A stretch of DNA of 64,000 nt from Setomelanomma holmii. Its lineage: Eukaryota > Ascomycota > Dothideomycetes > Pleosporales > Phaeosphaeriaceae. The DNA lies in NCBI GenBank assembly GCA_010015745.1, contig ML978185.1, positions 186,001 through 250,000 of the forward strand, written 5' to 3'. Made by a program: the position numbers and the translations under genes. The notes under the pieces were generated by a model that saw only the letters and a list, made by a program, of their open reading frames with translations, had not been told where the DNA came from and did no database searches. This document shows, in pieces, positions 9,933 through 21,671 of the stretch. Position 1 is the first letter of the stretch. The number at the start of each line of letters is the position of its first letter.

Positions 9933-11060
9933 CTACTCTTCCGCCCTCAGTACTACCGCCGCATCCCAACCTGCTTCTTTGCTAGCAACCTCAAATGCCT
10001 CCTCCCAGTCTTTAAAACCGTACTCGCCAACAGTCTTCACGCCTCCCCTTTCGCCAACTTTCAGAATTCCAGCTTCGACCATCCTGACCAATGACTTGAC
10101 ATCGGCGCGTTGACACATCCATTTCCCCCTCAACGCAATATTCTTTCGCATGATGGTTCGAAGAGGAACCGCATAATCGTCGAGGATGCCACCCATCAAA
10201 CTGACTCGTCCGCCATGTCTCAACGCCAAAATGGCAGACTTGATATGCGTCGACTTTGCAGCCATCGGCGGCGAGATTTCGAAAACTGCGTCAACGGGGC
10301 CTCCAGCCGCCTTCATCAACGCCTCCGTATCATCCTCAACATTCTCCGTAATCCGAACAGTCTTCACCCTCTCCTCCCCAAATCGCTTTACCAGCCCTTT
10401 CAACTTCTCCTCATTCCTCCCCGTCGCAACAACATCCGCCCCCATCGCCAGCGCCACCGCAACAGCCGCCCCACCAAAAGCCCCCGTCGCTGGCGTGACT
10501 ACAACCGTCTCGCCAACTTCGAGTCCAATGTCGCGCAGCCCACCATACGGCACGGCATACCTCGACAGTGCCGCCAATTCAGACTCTTTATACCCCAACT
10601 TCCCAAGCACCTTCTCCTCGTTCATCACAGCGACATTCTCCAACGGTATGGCTACATACTCCGCATACGTCCCGTTGCGCCACACCTCTTTCATCAACTT
10701 CGCACTTCCTTGCGTACCCCCTTGCGTTAAGCCCAGGAGGAACACATCAGTTGGATCGTCACGACTCCTAATCACCGAGTCGACATAGACCAACTGCCCG
10801 ACCTGGAGAGACGTGGCGTCCGGTCCGAGCGCGGCGATACGTCCGATTCCACTGGGCCCGGGGACGAGGGGTGTGGGGTAAGGATAGGCGCGCGTGCCGT
10901 TGAAGACGTCTTTGGAGTAGGAAACCACAGGGGCGTAGAGCATGCGGATTATGGCGCTGCCGGGGATGGGTTGGGGCGTCGAGAGCGATTTTAGCTCAAG
11001 GGGTCGGGCGTAGATGGATTGGACGAGGGCGGTGTGGGTTTCAGGGAGTGAGGAAGTCAT
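9933..11060 (-). CDS. Zinc-independent alcohol dehydrogenase-like / quinone oxidoreductase family protein
   Basis: Single exon, 375 residues. It has the MDR fold. The N-terminal GroES-like half holds the segment PLVPGPSGIGRIAALG, where catalytic zinc enzymes would carry GHE. The Rossmann half begins with VVVTPATGAFGGAAVAVALAMGA and the following VVATGR, the usual NAD(P)H-binding loop. The catalytic Cys/His zinc ligands and the structural four-Cys lobe are absent, so this is a zinc-independent reductase. Substrate cannot be read from sequence. Small reductases of this kind can act in secondary metabolism, but no polyketide synthase, NRPS or terpene gene lies nearby, so a stand-alone role is more likely. 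Confidence 0.85.
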   Translation of the reverse strand: MTSSLPETHTALVQSIYARPLELKSLSTPQPIPGSAIIRMLYAPVVSYSKDVFNGTRAYPYPTPLVPGPSGIGRIAALGPDATSLQVGQLVYVDSVIRSRDDPTDVFLLGLTQGGTQGSAKLMKEVWRNGTYAEYVAIPLENVAVMNEEKVLGKLGYKESELAALSRYAVPYGGLRDIGLEVGETVVVTPATGAFGGAAVAVALAMGADVVATGRNEEKLKGLVKRFGEERVKTVRITENVEDDTEALMKAAGGPVDAVFEISPPMAAKSTHIKSAILALRHGGRVSLMGGILDDYAVPLRTIMRKNIALRGKWMCQRADVKSLVRMVEAGILKVGERGGVKTVGEYGFKDWEEAFEVASKEAGWDAAVVLRAEE

Positions 11061-11708
11061 GTTGCAAGTTTTGCAGCTAGTTCAGTGCAATGTGTCTTGT
11101 TCGAATTTCTGAGCTGTTTCTTGCCTTGAGTTTTATGCTTGAGGATCATTGCAACAATGGCTTGATGCTCGTGATCTCACTCAGACGAGCATGGTAAAGA
11201 CCGCGTAACTCCAGCATAACTCCGACATGTACTTCACACCACACACAACCTTCGCTTGTCATACAAGGAATATGCATATACAGACCATTGGATCTGACGG
11301 GCTGCGGGTGAACGGTGTGATGATCGGCCCGTTCCAAGTATCGATGTTGTCTCTAACCATGATTGGTGCGTGCTAGGGAACATGAATGCAACCAGCACGA
11401 GAAACGCTTACCAAGGGCAAATAGTTCATGCACGAATTGCGTGTAAGACGATCACCGAGTTTGTGCCTCCACGAAGCAGAGTGATGTACGGTGTCAGCAC
11501 GTGTCTCAAATGCACTTCGTACGTCGACTAAACACTTGAGCACGACAGATAACACGAGTGAGAAATATTCGGACTGCTGCATTCGTGTCCAAATCAGATG
11601 TGAACAAAGCGAAAATCCTCTCATACCCTGCTCTTCATGCTTGAAAATTCCTTAGCAGCTCGAAGACCCACACGAAATATCGTCTTCCAGCTTCTGAGAA
11701 GCGCCCCT
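11061..11708. other. Intergenic
   Basis: Upstream of the reductase and downstream of the first BTB gene. No supported gene. Confidence 0.5.
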
Positions 11709-13199
11709 TCACTGCATCTTTGCGCAAGCACCCTCACGACATCCTCGAGCCCACCGGATACCGCCCCTCTTCGACTGTAGCGCAGCGACCTCGAAACCAT
11801 CCTCGTTCAGACTGGCCATGATATCCGCACCGAAGTTCTCAAGTAGCGACATCAGTCTAACAAATGCTGGGCGTTTGACCAAACGATTAATGTCCTGCTT
11901 GATGAGTTCCAGAACCTCAGCGCGCAACATGTCATGCCGATCCGAGGTGTTGCGCCACAGCAGTACGAAAGAATCGAGGAGTTGGTCCAGAATGATCTTC
12001 GCTGACTCAATAGTGAACGGCGATGTCTGCGTAGGTCTCGCTTTAGTCTCCATGCTCAGACACATTTGCGCGAGGTTGAGGTACTGCATCATCGCATGGC
12101 TGCAGAGCTGAGGGATGTCGTACTTGGCGCCAACGACGTAGGTATGGATGTGCAGATCTAGGACTGTGATATTTGGATGCTCAGATTTCATGGCGGGCTG
12201 GAAGGTGTAGTCGCCGGTGTCGATGAAGTGCGTCATGGCTTTGATCGCCCAGGGGAAGTCATCGCGGAGACGGATGACACGAATTTGACCTTGCTGCTAG
12301 AGTTTTTGTTAGCATGTAATGTACCGCAGGTTGCAGATTGGCATACCAAGAAGGGACTATCGAGCATGTTTGCGAAGAAGCGAGAACTGACGCAGAGAGG
12401 GAACTTGTCGACTTTCACGGCTTCTTTGCCTTTTGCGAATACGATGATGATAGCATTCAGGCTGATGTCGTCGAAATCACTTTGCACATATTAGCTTGGA
12501 CTATCTGTGTGTAGGGTCAACATACCTAGACCAGTCTGAAGTAGGCACCATGTGAACGCTAGCCCGGTTTTGCTTCACCACAGGACGCAGCTGGCGGTCA
12601 GGGAGCGAGCGCTCGGGAACATCGCCTAGGGACAGATCCTGCATGTTGAGCCGACTTGGTGTGAGAGGACCCGGAGGTGTGAGTAGATCGACCAGCATGA
12701 GGCTGCCCTCGAAGATGTCGAAGTCGGGCCTCGAATCGATGGATGCGAGCACATCGCGTTCGACGGGAGAAAGAAGGTCGAGGGCTATGCCGGGCGCAAA
12801 AGGGTCTGTACCTGCGGGTGATGATGCATATCTTGAAACCTGGCTGACATCTTGCTGTAGCTTCGTGAGAGCCTGCAGTGGTCGATCGCGAAATGCTAAG
12901 GTCTCGAGTTGCGGCGGGAAGGGAGTCAGACCGGCTGGATAGTAGAAGTTGGGTTGCTGATCGGCTTCGCGCGTGAGCTGGTGTTCACTGTTAATTTCGA
13001 GTGGAATATTGTTCTCCTTGTTGGATCCCTTGAGCCAGGTGGGGGATTCAAAGCCAGGTGAAGGTGTACTGGGCGACGTGACCGTCTTTGGTACCTGACT
13101 TTGACGAGCTGGGAGGGCGTTCCTAGCGATCTGAGAAACCTGGCTAAAGCCGCGCTTCCTTTCAAGACGATCCATCTTGGGCAGATCATCAGTAGCCAT
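11709..13199 (-). CDS. BTB/POZ-domain protein with long N-terminal extension
   Basis: Three exons: 13199-12526, 12479-12347 and 12296-11709. The introns are 46 bp (GTATGT...CAAAG) and 50 bp (GTATGC...CTCTAG, branch GCTAAC), giving 464 residues. Residues 1 to about 225 are polar, Pro/Ser-rich and probably disordered. The BTB fold follows: the D.SLNAIIIVF strand, VDKFPLCVSSRFFANML (the usual PLCs.FF helix) and an acidic DDFPWAIKAMTHFIDTGDY segment. A helical BACK-like region covers the rest. Fungal BTB proteins of this type are often adaptors or transcription co-factors; the partner is unknown. The next gene upstream (13611-14707) is a second BTB gene in the same orientation, which suggests an old duplication, although the N-terminal halves differ. 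Confidence 0.8.
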
Positions 13200-13610
13200 G
13201 GTTTCTGGTTCTTCAGCTGCGCAGAAGGCGAAGAAAAGGTAGAGTAAACTTTGGAGGTCGAAGAGATAATTGAATACTATCTAGCTTCCATCTCGCAGTC
13301 AATGTGGAGCGCGGCAGTGGCGCGTGACACGCGCATGACCACAGGCCAAACGGCCGCAAGATAGGTTGAGAGCAGAAAATGAAGGTGAAGATGACTTGGA
13401 TTGAAATCATAGCTGCGGTGAATGAGAGCAAAACTCCTGTAGCGACTAGTCTTGTTTGGGACATACGCGGTAACAACGCTGAATGCTTTTGAAGGACCAG
13501 TACATAGGAAAAGAAAGAGCGAGGTCGTTAAAAAGAACGCTGTCGAAGCTGATGAAGAGATTCACGTATGTCTCTTCTACCATCTTGCGCGATCTCAGAT
13601 TCGTCACCGC
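13200..13610. other. Spacer between BTB genes
   Basis: Probable promoter of the downstream BTB gene. No other feature is seen. Confidence 0.4.
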
Positions 13611-14707
13611 CTACTTCCACCGAGTCGCCATCTCCTCGAAAAGGTCTGATCGGAAATCTGGAAGCTCGTCCATGGACTCGAACACAAGCGCCATAGTTGT
13701 ATGGCTGCCTGAAATGAAGCCCTGCACGTGGTTGGCGCATATCTTGACAATGACGTGTCTGAGCTGGTCGGCATTGGCGCGTCGTGAAGGTGCGTATATT
13801 GCGCGGACTGCTTGCAGAAGTTGCTCTTCGCTGCCATGGATCGTGAGCGCGGTTGTGGCCATGTCATCAAACTTTTGAAGGGCAAGTTGCTTCAAACCCG
13901 ACATGCCGTATCGTTCAGCAAGCATGTAGACATCTACATGCGGACGCAGATCGGAAACCTCGTCCACTTCTGGGCTCAACTCCAGAGATCTGTCGGTGTA
14001 GTCAAGCTGGTAGCAGTACTGCATCATCGCCGCGACAGCGTCTGGATCATCCATGCTGAGATCTATGACACTTTTCGATGATTTCTGCATGGCATCAGTA
14101 CTGTTGGATGTCGAAGAATCAGTATGATGCGGCTTACTGGAGTTCTCATGATGGCGCATATTCTCGCGAACCATTTAGAGTGGTAGCACATAATTGTGCG
14201 ATCCACGTGATATACATCGTGTTTGCACTTGACTACCAGATCCGAACATTGCCATTGCGTGGTGGAGGGACGAACAGTTGGAATCGTGGGTGCAGGCTCA
14301 CTCCATCGCAGCGCTTCTTGCGACGGCCTTCGCGGTCGCGGCGGGGGCTCACGTCGCTGAGGTGGTGATGTCGGAGATGAAGTCGGTCCTGGTGGGGGTG
14401 GAGGTGGCGGAGGCGGAAGCTGTGTGTTCGGTTGGGATTGCGCTTTCTTGTGATGAAATGGTTGGAAAGCCCGCGGCAGATGGAAAGAGCTACCTGACGC
14501 CGTCTTACGATGCTGTGGTCGTCTCTTCGTTTCAATTGATGCCACAGACGATGCTGAAGTTGAAGCGTTCGAGGCGGAGGAAGACGTGCGATGCAGTGAG
14601 GATGCATCCGAAGAGACGGTAGACAGGCGAGAGGCAGTCTCTGGGCGACTGACACTATAACGCTTTGGCCGGCCGTAGATTTCGAGCCCTGACGCTGCAA
14701 CGAACAT
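13611..14707 (-). CDS. BTB/POZ-domain protein with poly-proline linker
   Basis: Two exons, 14707-14138 and 14084-13611, with a 53-bp intron (GTAAGC...ATGCAG, phase 0); 347 residues. The N-terminal third is Ser-rich, then a run of nine prolines and an RS/RP-rich linker. The BTB domain starts at SDLVVKCKHDVYHVDRTIMCYHSKWF and, across the splice, continues with VIDLSMDDPDAVAAMMQYCYQLDY. A helical C-terminal part (MLAERYGMSGLKQLALQKF) completes a fungal BTB-type protein. The match across the intron to the BTB pattern supports the splice. The start is uncertain, because a pyrimidine-AG just before it could be an acceptor of an upstream exon. It may be a ubiquitin-ligase adaptor or regulator, but no partner is evident. 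Confidence 0.78.
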
Positions 14708-16123
14708 ATTTGCAGCAAAGGATCCGGTCAGTCGTTACTCGCCTGGCCGCCCTTGTAGCTCGCCAATCTGTCAAGTGTACCTGTTTTTCAAGTTGGTGCA
14801 AAGCGAGATGGCCAAACCAGGTCAACTTCATGCGAGCATCATGTTCTATATGAGCACCTGAGCTCGAACCCCGTCCAAGCGGCCAGAGCCCAAAAATGCT
14901 CATTGTGCGTGGCTGTAGGGATGAATAGATGGAAAAGTCCACCTAGATTCCGGCAGTGGTATGTGTTAAAGTCGCATCTCATATGACGGTTGTTGTGCCC
15001 ACCAATCAGCGTCAGCCACTTGATGAAGTCGACAGCCGTGTGACCTGGGTTTGCGGCTTATCGATAGTGGTTAATACCGACTTGTGGAACGAGAACAGCC
15101 GGTGCGCCGCTGGAATTTGGGGAAACCTGTGGGGAAGCTGCCATCTTGACTTCTGTAGTCCCATTTTGTGCTGGCAGCTGATGCATGCTTCCTCTTCAGT
15201 CGTTCGTGAGGCATGGCGTCCTCAAGTAGAGTGCAGCCGGAGCATGGTGGTCCGTTCAAGCCAATAGTCGCTGGTGGGAATTTAGCCATTCCACTGCTTC
15301 GCCTGGGGATGAAACTGCGCTAGAAATCGTCCTCAGCATACCATCGGCGTCGTTCTACGACGGAAGCACTCATATGTTCTATGTCGGCTTGATCGGACAC
15401 ACAAGTTGCGAATGAGCAGATGTGTCCATATGGGCCACGATCACGTGAGAGACGGTTCCCAGCGGAGTGCCCTTATCATTGTAGAGCGTAGCAAATATCC
15501 GCCGGTACGAGCGAAGTCCTCCACGGGTTGCAGAGGTGAGGAATATCCTTAAGAGATAAGCTTCAAAATTCCATGTTCGCAGGAACGGCAGCCGCAGTGG
15601 CAAGTGCACGCAGCAAGTGCCGAAAAGTCTCAGAATCCCATGCTGCGAAATAAAAGCGCGATAGTGACGTCAGGACTGATTCGGGCCGAAGGGTGCACTA
15701 GCGCGATCTTTTGCAATGGTTGCGGGCAATCGTTCACCGCGTCACAACGCGTGGAGTGCTCGCCGCATCACTATTCGTAAGCTATAGGCTCTGGGCGCGG
15801 CTGACTACTGTTGTGTGAAAGGCGTGCGATCTCATACTGACTCGACTCAGCCAATTAGCGCGAGGCCGTTGTCAATGCCGTCTTTAGATCCGTCGGCAAA
15901 CATCGACATCAGCAAGCACATCGAGCAATTTTGCGACTTCCCCATGTCGCTTCTGGTCTGGCCTTTAACACAACCCCTGGTGATAGGGCGAAGTAGCGAG
16001 ATGTCTGTAAGCGTCATCGAGCATATCCCACGTTCGCCGATGATGGAACGCTCAGAGGGAGCTGGTGGCGACATCATCGATGGGGTCACCTTGATATAAG
16101 AGTAAAGACTGGGTGCCCCGTCG
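14708..16123. other. Intergenic between divergent BTB and catalase genes
   Basis: About 1.4 kb separating a minus-strand and a plus-strand gene, so it should hold two promoters. Small frames are present (for example 14956-15267) without protein features. No repeats were noticed. Confidence 0.5.
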
Positions 16124-17914
16124 TTGTCCAAAATGTCACAAATACCCCAAACAATTATCTCAACCATCAAATCAGCGTTGCCCAACATGAACGGAGACGC
16201 AGACGGCCACACCACTGGGAATGGTACCCACCATACCGCCAACGGCAACAAGCAGGGCGATTCGTACCGCAGCTACAACGATGACCGCGATACCACGAGC
16301 CAGGACGCCGTCTACACTACCAGCAATGGTGTGCCATACCCTCACCCATACGAGGTCCAGCGCGGCGGCGAAAGTGGTCCTCTGTTGTTGCAGGATTTTC
16401 ACCTGATCGACCTGCTTTCACATTTCGATCGCGAGAGGATACCCGAGCGAGTTGTCCACGCTAATGGTGCTGGCGCCCATGGTGTGTACAAGACAACTGA
16501 CCCATTGGACGATCTCTGCATGGCAGACATCTTTCAAGCTGGCAAGGAGTGCCCGGTCTCAGTTCGATTCTCCACTGTTGGCGGAGAGTCAGGATCGCAC
16601 GATTGCGCTCGCGATCCGAGAGGATTCTCCGTGAAGTTCAGGACTGCAGAAGGCAACTGGGATGTTGTAGCAAACAACACTCCCGTCTTCTTCCTGCGCG
16701 ACCCTGCGAAGTTCCCTCACTTCATCCACACACAGAAGCGCCACCCGGCTACCCATCTGACACACGCCGACGACTCGACCCTCTTCTGGGACTACGCCTC
16801 TCAGAACCCCGAGTCGGTTCATCAATTCATGGTCCTCTTCGGTGACCGCGGTATTCCCGATGGCTACCGTAAGATGCACGGATACATTGGCCACACCCAC
16901 AAGCTTGTGAACAAGAACGGCGATTGGATCTATATGCAACTTCACTTCAAGTCGAAGCAGGGCACCGGATTCATCACCCAGGAGGACTCGTTCAACTACG
17001 GCCCCGACTACTCGACGAAGGATCTCTTCAACGCTATCGAGAAGGGCGACTTCCCCGGATGGGATGTTTGCGTTCAGACAATGACTGCTAAGCAGGCCGA
17101 AGAGGTCTACGAGAAGCAGGGCATCAATGTGTTTGACCTGACTCACGTGTGGCCACAAGGTCAATTCCCACTCCGCAAGGTCGGAGAGTTCACCCTCAAC
17201 GAGAATGTCAAGAACTACTTTGCCGAGATTGAGCAGATTGCTTTCAGCCCTTCACATCTTGTTCCGGGTATTGAGCCATCGGTGGACCCCGTCCTTCAGT
17301 CGCGTCTCTTCTCGTATCCAGACACCCACCGCCACCGCATCGGTGCCAACTACCAGCAGTTGCCAGTCAACCAGCCACGCGTACCATACCGCATGGCCAA
17401 CTTCCAGCGCGACGGTAACATGGCATTCTACAACCAGGGATCCCGTCCCAACTATCTGTCCTCCATCGAGCCAGTCGGTTTCAAGGGACGTGCTATCAAT
17501 GTTGACGAGGTTCACAAGCAGTTCACCGGTACCGCCGTTACCTTTTTGACCGAGATCCGGCCAGAAGACTTCAACGCACCCCGCGCACTGTGGGAGAAGG
17601 TCTTCGACGAGGATGCTCGCAAGCGCTTCATCAGCAACATCAGCGGCCACATGGAGAACTGCACGGAGAAGGAGATTATCAGGCGTCAGATTGGTATTTT
17701 CAGGGAGGTCTCTGAGGATCTTGCGAGCCGCCTAGAGAAGGCGACAGGCGAGAAGGGCTATGATGGCATCAGTGGCCTAACCTTCAACGGCAGTATCAAC
17801 GGCATGACCAAGGACGCAAAGTTGCGCCCGGCAGCTAACGGTGTCAGTGGGAAGGGTGTGAATGGTGCACCTCTAAGCGGCGCGCACCCTCAGCTGGTGC
17901 AGCAGAAAGCGTAG
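16124..17914 (+). CDS. Monofunctional haem catalase (small-subunit type)
   Basis: Single exon, 596 residues. It converts hydrogen peroxide to water and oxygen. The active-site box FDRERIPERVVHANGAGAHG is at 101-120 with catalytic His112; the catalytic Asn lies in NNTPVFFLRDP at 184-194; the proximal haem ligand is Tyr398 in RLFSYPDTHRHRIG. The length and the absence of the extra C-terminal flavodoxin-like domain place it with small-subunit fungal catalases. The first 85 residues are an extra low-complexity segment, and the C-terminus ends in a Gly/Asn-rich tail with QQKA, which is not a clear peroxisomal PTS1. No signal peptide is seen, so a cytosolic enzyme is likely. The start could also be the ATG at 16187 (MNGDADG). 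Confidence 0.95.
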   Translation: MSKMSQIPQTIISTIKSALPNMNGDADGHTTGNGTHHTANGNKQGDSYRSYNDDRDTTSQDAVYTTSNGVPYPHPYEVQRGGESGPLLLQDFHLIDLLSHFDRERIPERVVHANGAGAHGVYKTTDPLDDLCMADIFQAGKECPVSVRFSTVGGESGSHDCARDPRGFSVKFRTAEGNWDVVANNTPVFFLRDPAKFPHFIHTQKRHPATHLTHADDSTLFWDYASQNPESVHQFMVLFGDRGIPDGYRKMHGYIGHTHKLVNKNGDWIYMQLHFKSKQGTGFITQEDSFNYGPDYSTKDLFNAIEKGDFPGWDVCVQTMTAKQAEEVYEKQGINVFDLTHVWPQGQFPLRKVGEFTLNENVKNYFAEIEQIAFSPSHLVPGIEPSVDPVLQSRLFSYPDTHRHRIGANYQQLPVNQPRVPYRMANFQRDGNMAFYNQGSRPNYLSSIEPVGFKGRAINVDEVHKQFTGTAVTFLTEIRPEDFNAPRALWEKVFDEDARKRFISNISGHMENCTEKEIIRRQIGIFREVSEDLASRLEKATGEKGYDGISGLTFNGSINGMTKDAKLRPAANGVSGKGVNGAPLSGAHPQLVQQKA

Positions 17915-19055
17915 ATTATGATACCGAATTGAGCGCAAACTTCATCTATAGCTAGTCTACATGGTAGCAATGTACAACTACAAGAGTAATGGAGTTTCTT
18001 CATGTTGCATTACAGCCGCAAGTCGTGTGGACATGTCTGCTTTGCTGCCTACCTTGAGTCGGCATAAAGCGTGCCCGCTGTGCTCGACCTTCACAAAATT
18101 AGAAGAGGTTTTGTCACTCATACGGAAGCTGGTATGTCTTCAAACATGTCGCAGCTTCAAGTTGCAACTAACATAATTCCCTGAAGCTATCCAGAAATAT
18201 ACGAGAGGACGATCCCAGGAGGAGCTTTGCATCTGAACAGCCGCGCACTGTGCCTGAAGCCGCGGTGACGTGTGCCCCAATCAGCCTCGTGCCAAGCGCA
18301 GCTTCCTGTTTCGCGCCGGCTTGAATCGCGACACACCTGTCACCGCTGGTTCTTTGCCAGCAGTGTCTGTACCCCTCCTGACCACCTTCTTTCGCTCAAT
18401 ACCTTCGCCACGGCCCTCCGGAAATTCGCAACTCCTGCCTGCAAGCTGCTGCCAAATCTACAGACCTTGCTCTTCAAAATGGACTCGATCTGGGGTTGCC
18501 GAGCGCAGATGGCAGCGCTTGAAGAGCAGGTCACGTGCTCGCGGTTCAACTGCGCCCGGGCATATTGCCGCCCGCCGTAGCCTGCGCGTGGAAGAGAGAC
18601 TCGGGCGGGTCGTTTTTACGTTACTCCTCACCACGCCAGCTCGTCTTCTCCCACCTCATTGCTCCGGCACAGTGCTCCAGAAACGTCCGCCATATCAGAC
18701 CATGCTTCCTTCGTACTGCCGCATCTGTTTCCAGTCGCCAATCCACACTGCCGTCGCCCTTTGAAGCTCATCCCGCTCCGTCCGCGTCTTTCAGCGTCAC
18801 CGCTGTGCTCCAGCAATCCGCGTCCACGCCCGTCCAACAGCTGCCATCGCGAGTCGCCAACAGATCCGCAGTCACCTCCCATCTAGTCAGCTTTGCTTCG
18901 GCTTACTGCCCGCTCGAATTGGCTCTCTTGTGTCATTCTCACCCTGTCCTACCAGACCTCCTCCTGGCGCATACAGCGTCATCCCCCACTCCACACCTCG
19001 TCTCGTTGCCTCTACGATACTCTTCGACCCTCACGAGCGCGATAGCCGCACCGTA
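17915..19055 (+). other. Pyrimidine-rich leader region of the PHD-finger gene
   Basis: A CT-rich stretch, mainly 18270-19050, upstream of the PHD gene. It contains several upstream ATGs and overlapping small frames, the largest 164 codons at 18270-18764, none with protein features. It reads as promoter and 5' leader, possibly with upstream ORFs. Confidence 0.4.
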
Positions 19056-21022
19056 ATGTCACCGCGCCGGTCATCGCGAGCGCGCACCACCCAGCCCCCA
19101 CCCAGCGTTGCGACTGCACACAGCACGTCCTCATCGTCTGTCTCGTCAGCGCGCACCGATCGTGCCGCAAGAACAAATAACAAGCAATCGTCACCTCGAA
19201 AGTCAATGACCCCGCATTCGCTCTCGTCAGAAGAGCCCGAAGAGCCGCCTCGCGGCTCCCAGATCGAACCACCGCTCACCCGACGCCGAACACGCGAACA
19301 GGACGTCGACGAAGACGACGCGGCGAAACTCGACGATGAGCTCGACGACGACATGGCTGAGGAAGACGAGGTCACACGTTGCGTGTGTGGCTACCAAGAG
19401 TACCCGGGTCCGCCTTCGGATGCTGGCAAGTCTGGTTCTGCCCCAACAGACTCTGACGCTCAAGGTGACGATTTAGGTGGCTTGTTCATCCAATGCGACA
19501 TCTGCAAGGTCTGGCAACATGGCGGCTGCGTCGGCATCATGCAGGAGGAAGCCAGCCCAGACGAGTACTTCTGCGAGGAGTGCAGAAAGGATCTTCACAA
19601 GGTCATGACGAGTTTAAAAGGGTGCGTGTTCTCAATCCCCAGGCTCCTCGAACCCCGCCAGATCTCCTTCAGCGATGTGCTGAGCTTGGTCACGGCAACC
19701 TGCATCTCGGACGATCAGACGTCCCACGAGCTTGACCGAAAAGCGTATTCTTATCAACTGCGACCATTTGCTGACGTCCTCCTCTACAGTCAAAAATACT
19801 CTCGCTACCTACCCGTATACGATCAGCAACACGGCAAAGACCGCAAGTCATCCGTGTCGAAAGACAACGAGAGGCACTCAGGGAGAGACAAAGATCGCAA
19901 TTCGCGAGCTAGTGTAGACTCATTCGGCAAACGGCGATCCACGATGAATAGCAGGGCAGCCTACGACGAAGACGAAGTGCTCAGAAAGGTCATTGAAGAA
20001 AGCAAGCACGAGGGTGCGCCTGCTTCAGAGACTGGCAACCGCAAAAAGAGGAGTCGAGAAGACAGCGAGGAGTGAGTCGCTTGATATTGCCCACTCAGTC
20101 AAACACGGGAGCTGACAGGCTTTGTCACAGGATCAAGCCCGAAATCAAACGCCAGCGAACTAGCTCACGATCACCCAGCGGCTCACCTGTCTTAGAGTCA
20201 GAAGACGATAGCACAAGAGCCTCCGCACCCAAGCAGAAGCCCCGCGGCGCCGCAGCACGAAGTCAGCACCAAAAGGAGCAGCGCGAAAAGGAGCGAGAGA
20301 AGGAGCGCACTGAAGCCGCAAACAGGCGGAAGGGTCGCGCCGAACGTAGGAAAGCTGACGGTAGGCAAATTGTGAGACACCCTTGTGCACTGAGCTGACA
20401 GTATTTAGAACTCGACAATTCCGAGCCTACGCCTGACCCGGCTCTCGAAGAAGATACTACAATGGCACCATCGATATCTGAACAGACAATTTCAGATGTA
20501 GCTACAACAGATCTGAAGCCGGCACCTGCACCACGAAGAGGAGGTCGGCCACCACAGAAGGCGCGCGGCCGACTTGGTCGCAATCAGTATGCACGCGATA
20601 CTGTACCTGCCACGAACGGTGCTTCGCCGGCGAATGACGCGCCGAACTCTCCCCAGCCAAGCGCGACGAATGGCATCAGCAATGGACACGATAGCAGTGA
20701 CGGAGCACATGGCGGCAAGCCAGTGAAGTCGAAGAATTGGCGATTGCAGAAGCTCTCGTGGAACGACATACGGCGCCCAGCTGGTGCCATGCAGAACTAT
20801 ATCGCTCAACGGCAAGTTGAGATGGCAGGCGAGAAGTCTATCACTGCCCCAGCTGTACAGCCTCCAAGCACGCTCACGAACGGTGCAACGCCTCAGGATG
20901 AACCCAAAGAGGAAGGGGATCTCCACAAGTTCAAGCACCTCAGCACTACACAAATGATGGATCATCTGAGTCGGGATCTCGTATACTGGCAACAGATGAT
21001 CTCCCAACCGAGCGACAAGTAA
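19056..21022 (+). CDS. PHD-finger protein, Cti6-like (Rpd3L histone deacetylase complex)
   Basis: Four exons: 19056-19621, 19790-20071, 20131-20360 and 20409-21022. Introns are 168, 59 and 48 bp and the total is 563 residues. A Cys4-His-Cys3 PHD finger lies at about 110-180: RCVCGY, QCDICKVWQHGGCVGI and YFCEEC. It is followed by the segment KGQKYSRYLPVYD, which is created only by removing the first intron and resembles the conserved segment after the PHD in Cti6-type proteins. The rest is Lys/Glu/Arg-rich and disordered with an AT-hook-like RRGGRPP. In yeast Cti6 links Rpd3L to Cyc8-Tup1 and reads methylated H3K4. The start at 19056 is chosen over the in-frame ATG at 18930 because the latter is followed by leader-like sequence. 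The first intron is a multiple of three without stops, so intron retention would keep the frame. Confidence 0.82.
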
Positions 21023-21671
21023 AAGTCAAGCCGTCGCCTTCTAAAGTCTCTCTCATACTCATATTAACGGCGTTATAACATGGCAGGCATGCCTCACAAG
21101 TGCCAAAATCTGGTTGAATCTTGTAGAATGGCGCTTCATTGTACGGCTTTTCTGATTGAGCATGTCGAGTCTTATTTCCCGGATACCCTCCACTTCCTTC
21201 GCCGCATTTTACACGACCACTTGCGGCGTGTCAGCTTGGAATCTCATATTATACGATCGGTTCTTGTATACATGTAGTATCCAGTATAGGCGCTTATAGC
21301 ATTGGAACAACCATGCGCAGTTACGCACTTGTCACCAAGCTCCTCTTTTCAGCGTCCATCGATCTTCCATATATCCTTCTTTTTCCTCTTTGACAGCCTC
21401 GTTTTGGCGGGGAAGCCACGTTCCGACCCTTGTCCAACATTCGCGAATCGCAGATGCGCACAGCGCCCTGAGCCCTTGCCAATGACGTACATCTCCGTCG
21501 CACATGGCCGTCAAGCTTGAAATGACATGACCTTGCAACGGTGCCTTTGTCCCGTCCTTCGTTGACTTCACCTCATCGCTATTCTCTACATACCAGCTAG
21601 ATCAGTCCAATTCCAAGTCACTCCCACAAGTACGTCTATTTCCCAGCTTAGTCTGCAAACAAGTCGGAAAT
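21023..21671. other. Intergenic
   Basis: Between two plus-strand genes. No gene-like frame is supported. Confidence 0.5.

Noticed and set aside
15815..16251. Overlapping frames before the catalase start (94 and 134 codons)
   Set aside because: They lie on opposite strands over the catalase promoter and N-terminus and have no domain signs.
18270..18764. 164-codon frame upstream of the PHD gene
   Set aside because: Pyrimidine-rich leader; Pro/Arg/Ser-rich with no family signs, overlapping other frames of similar quality.
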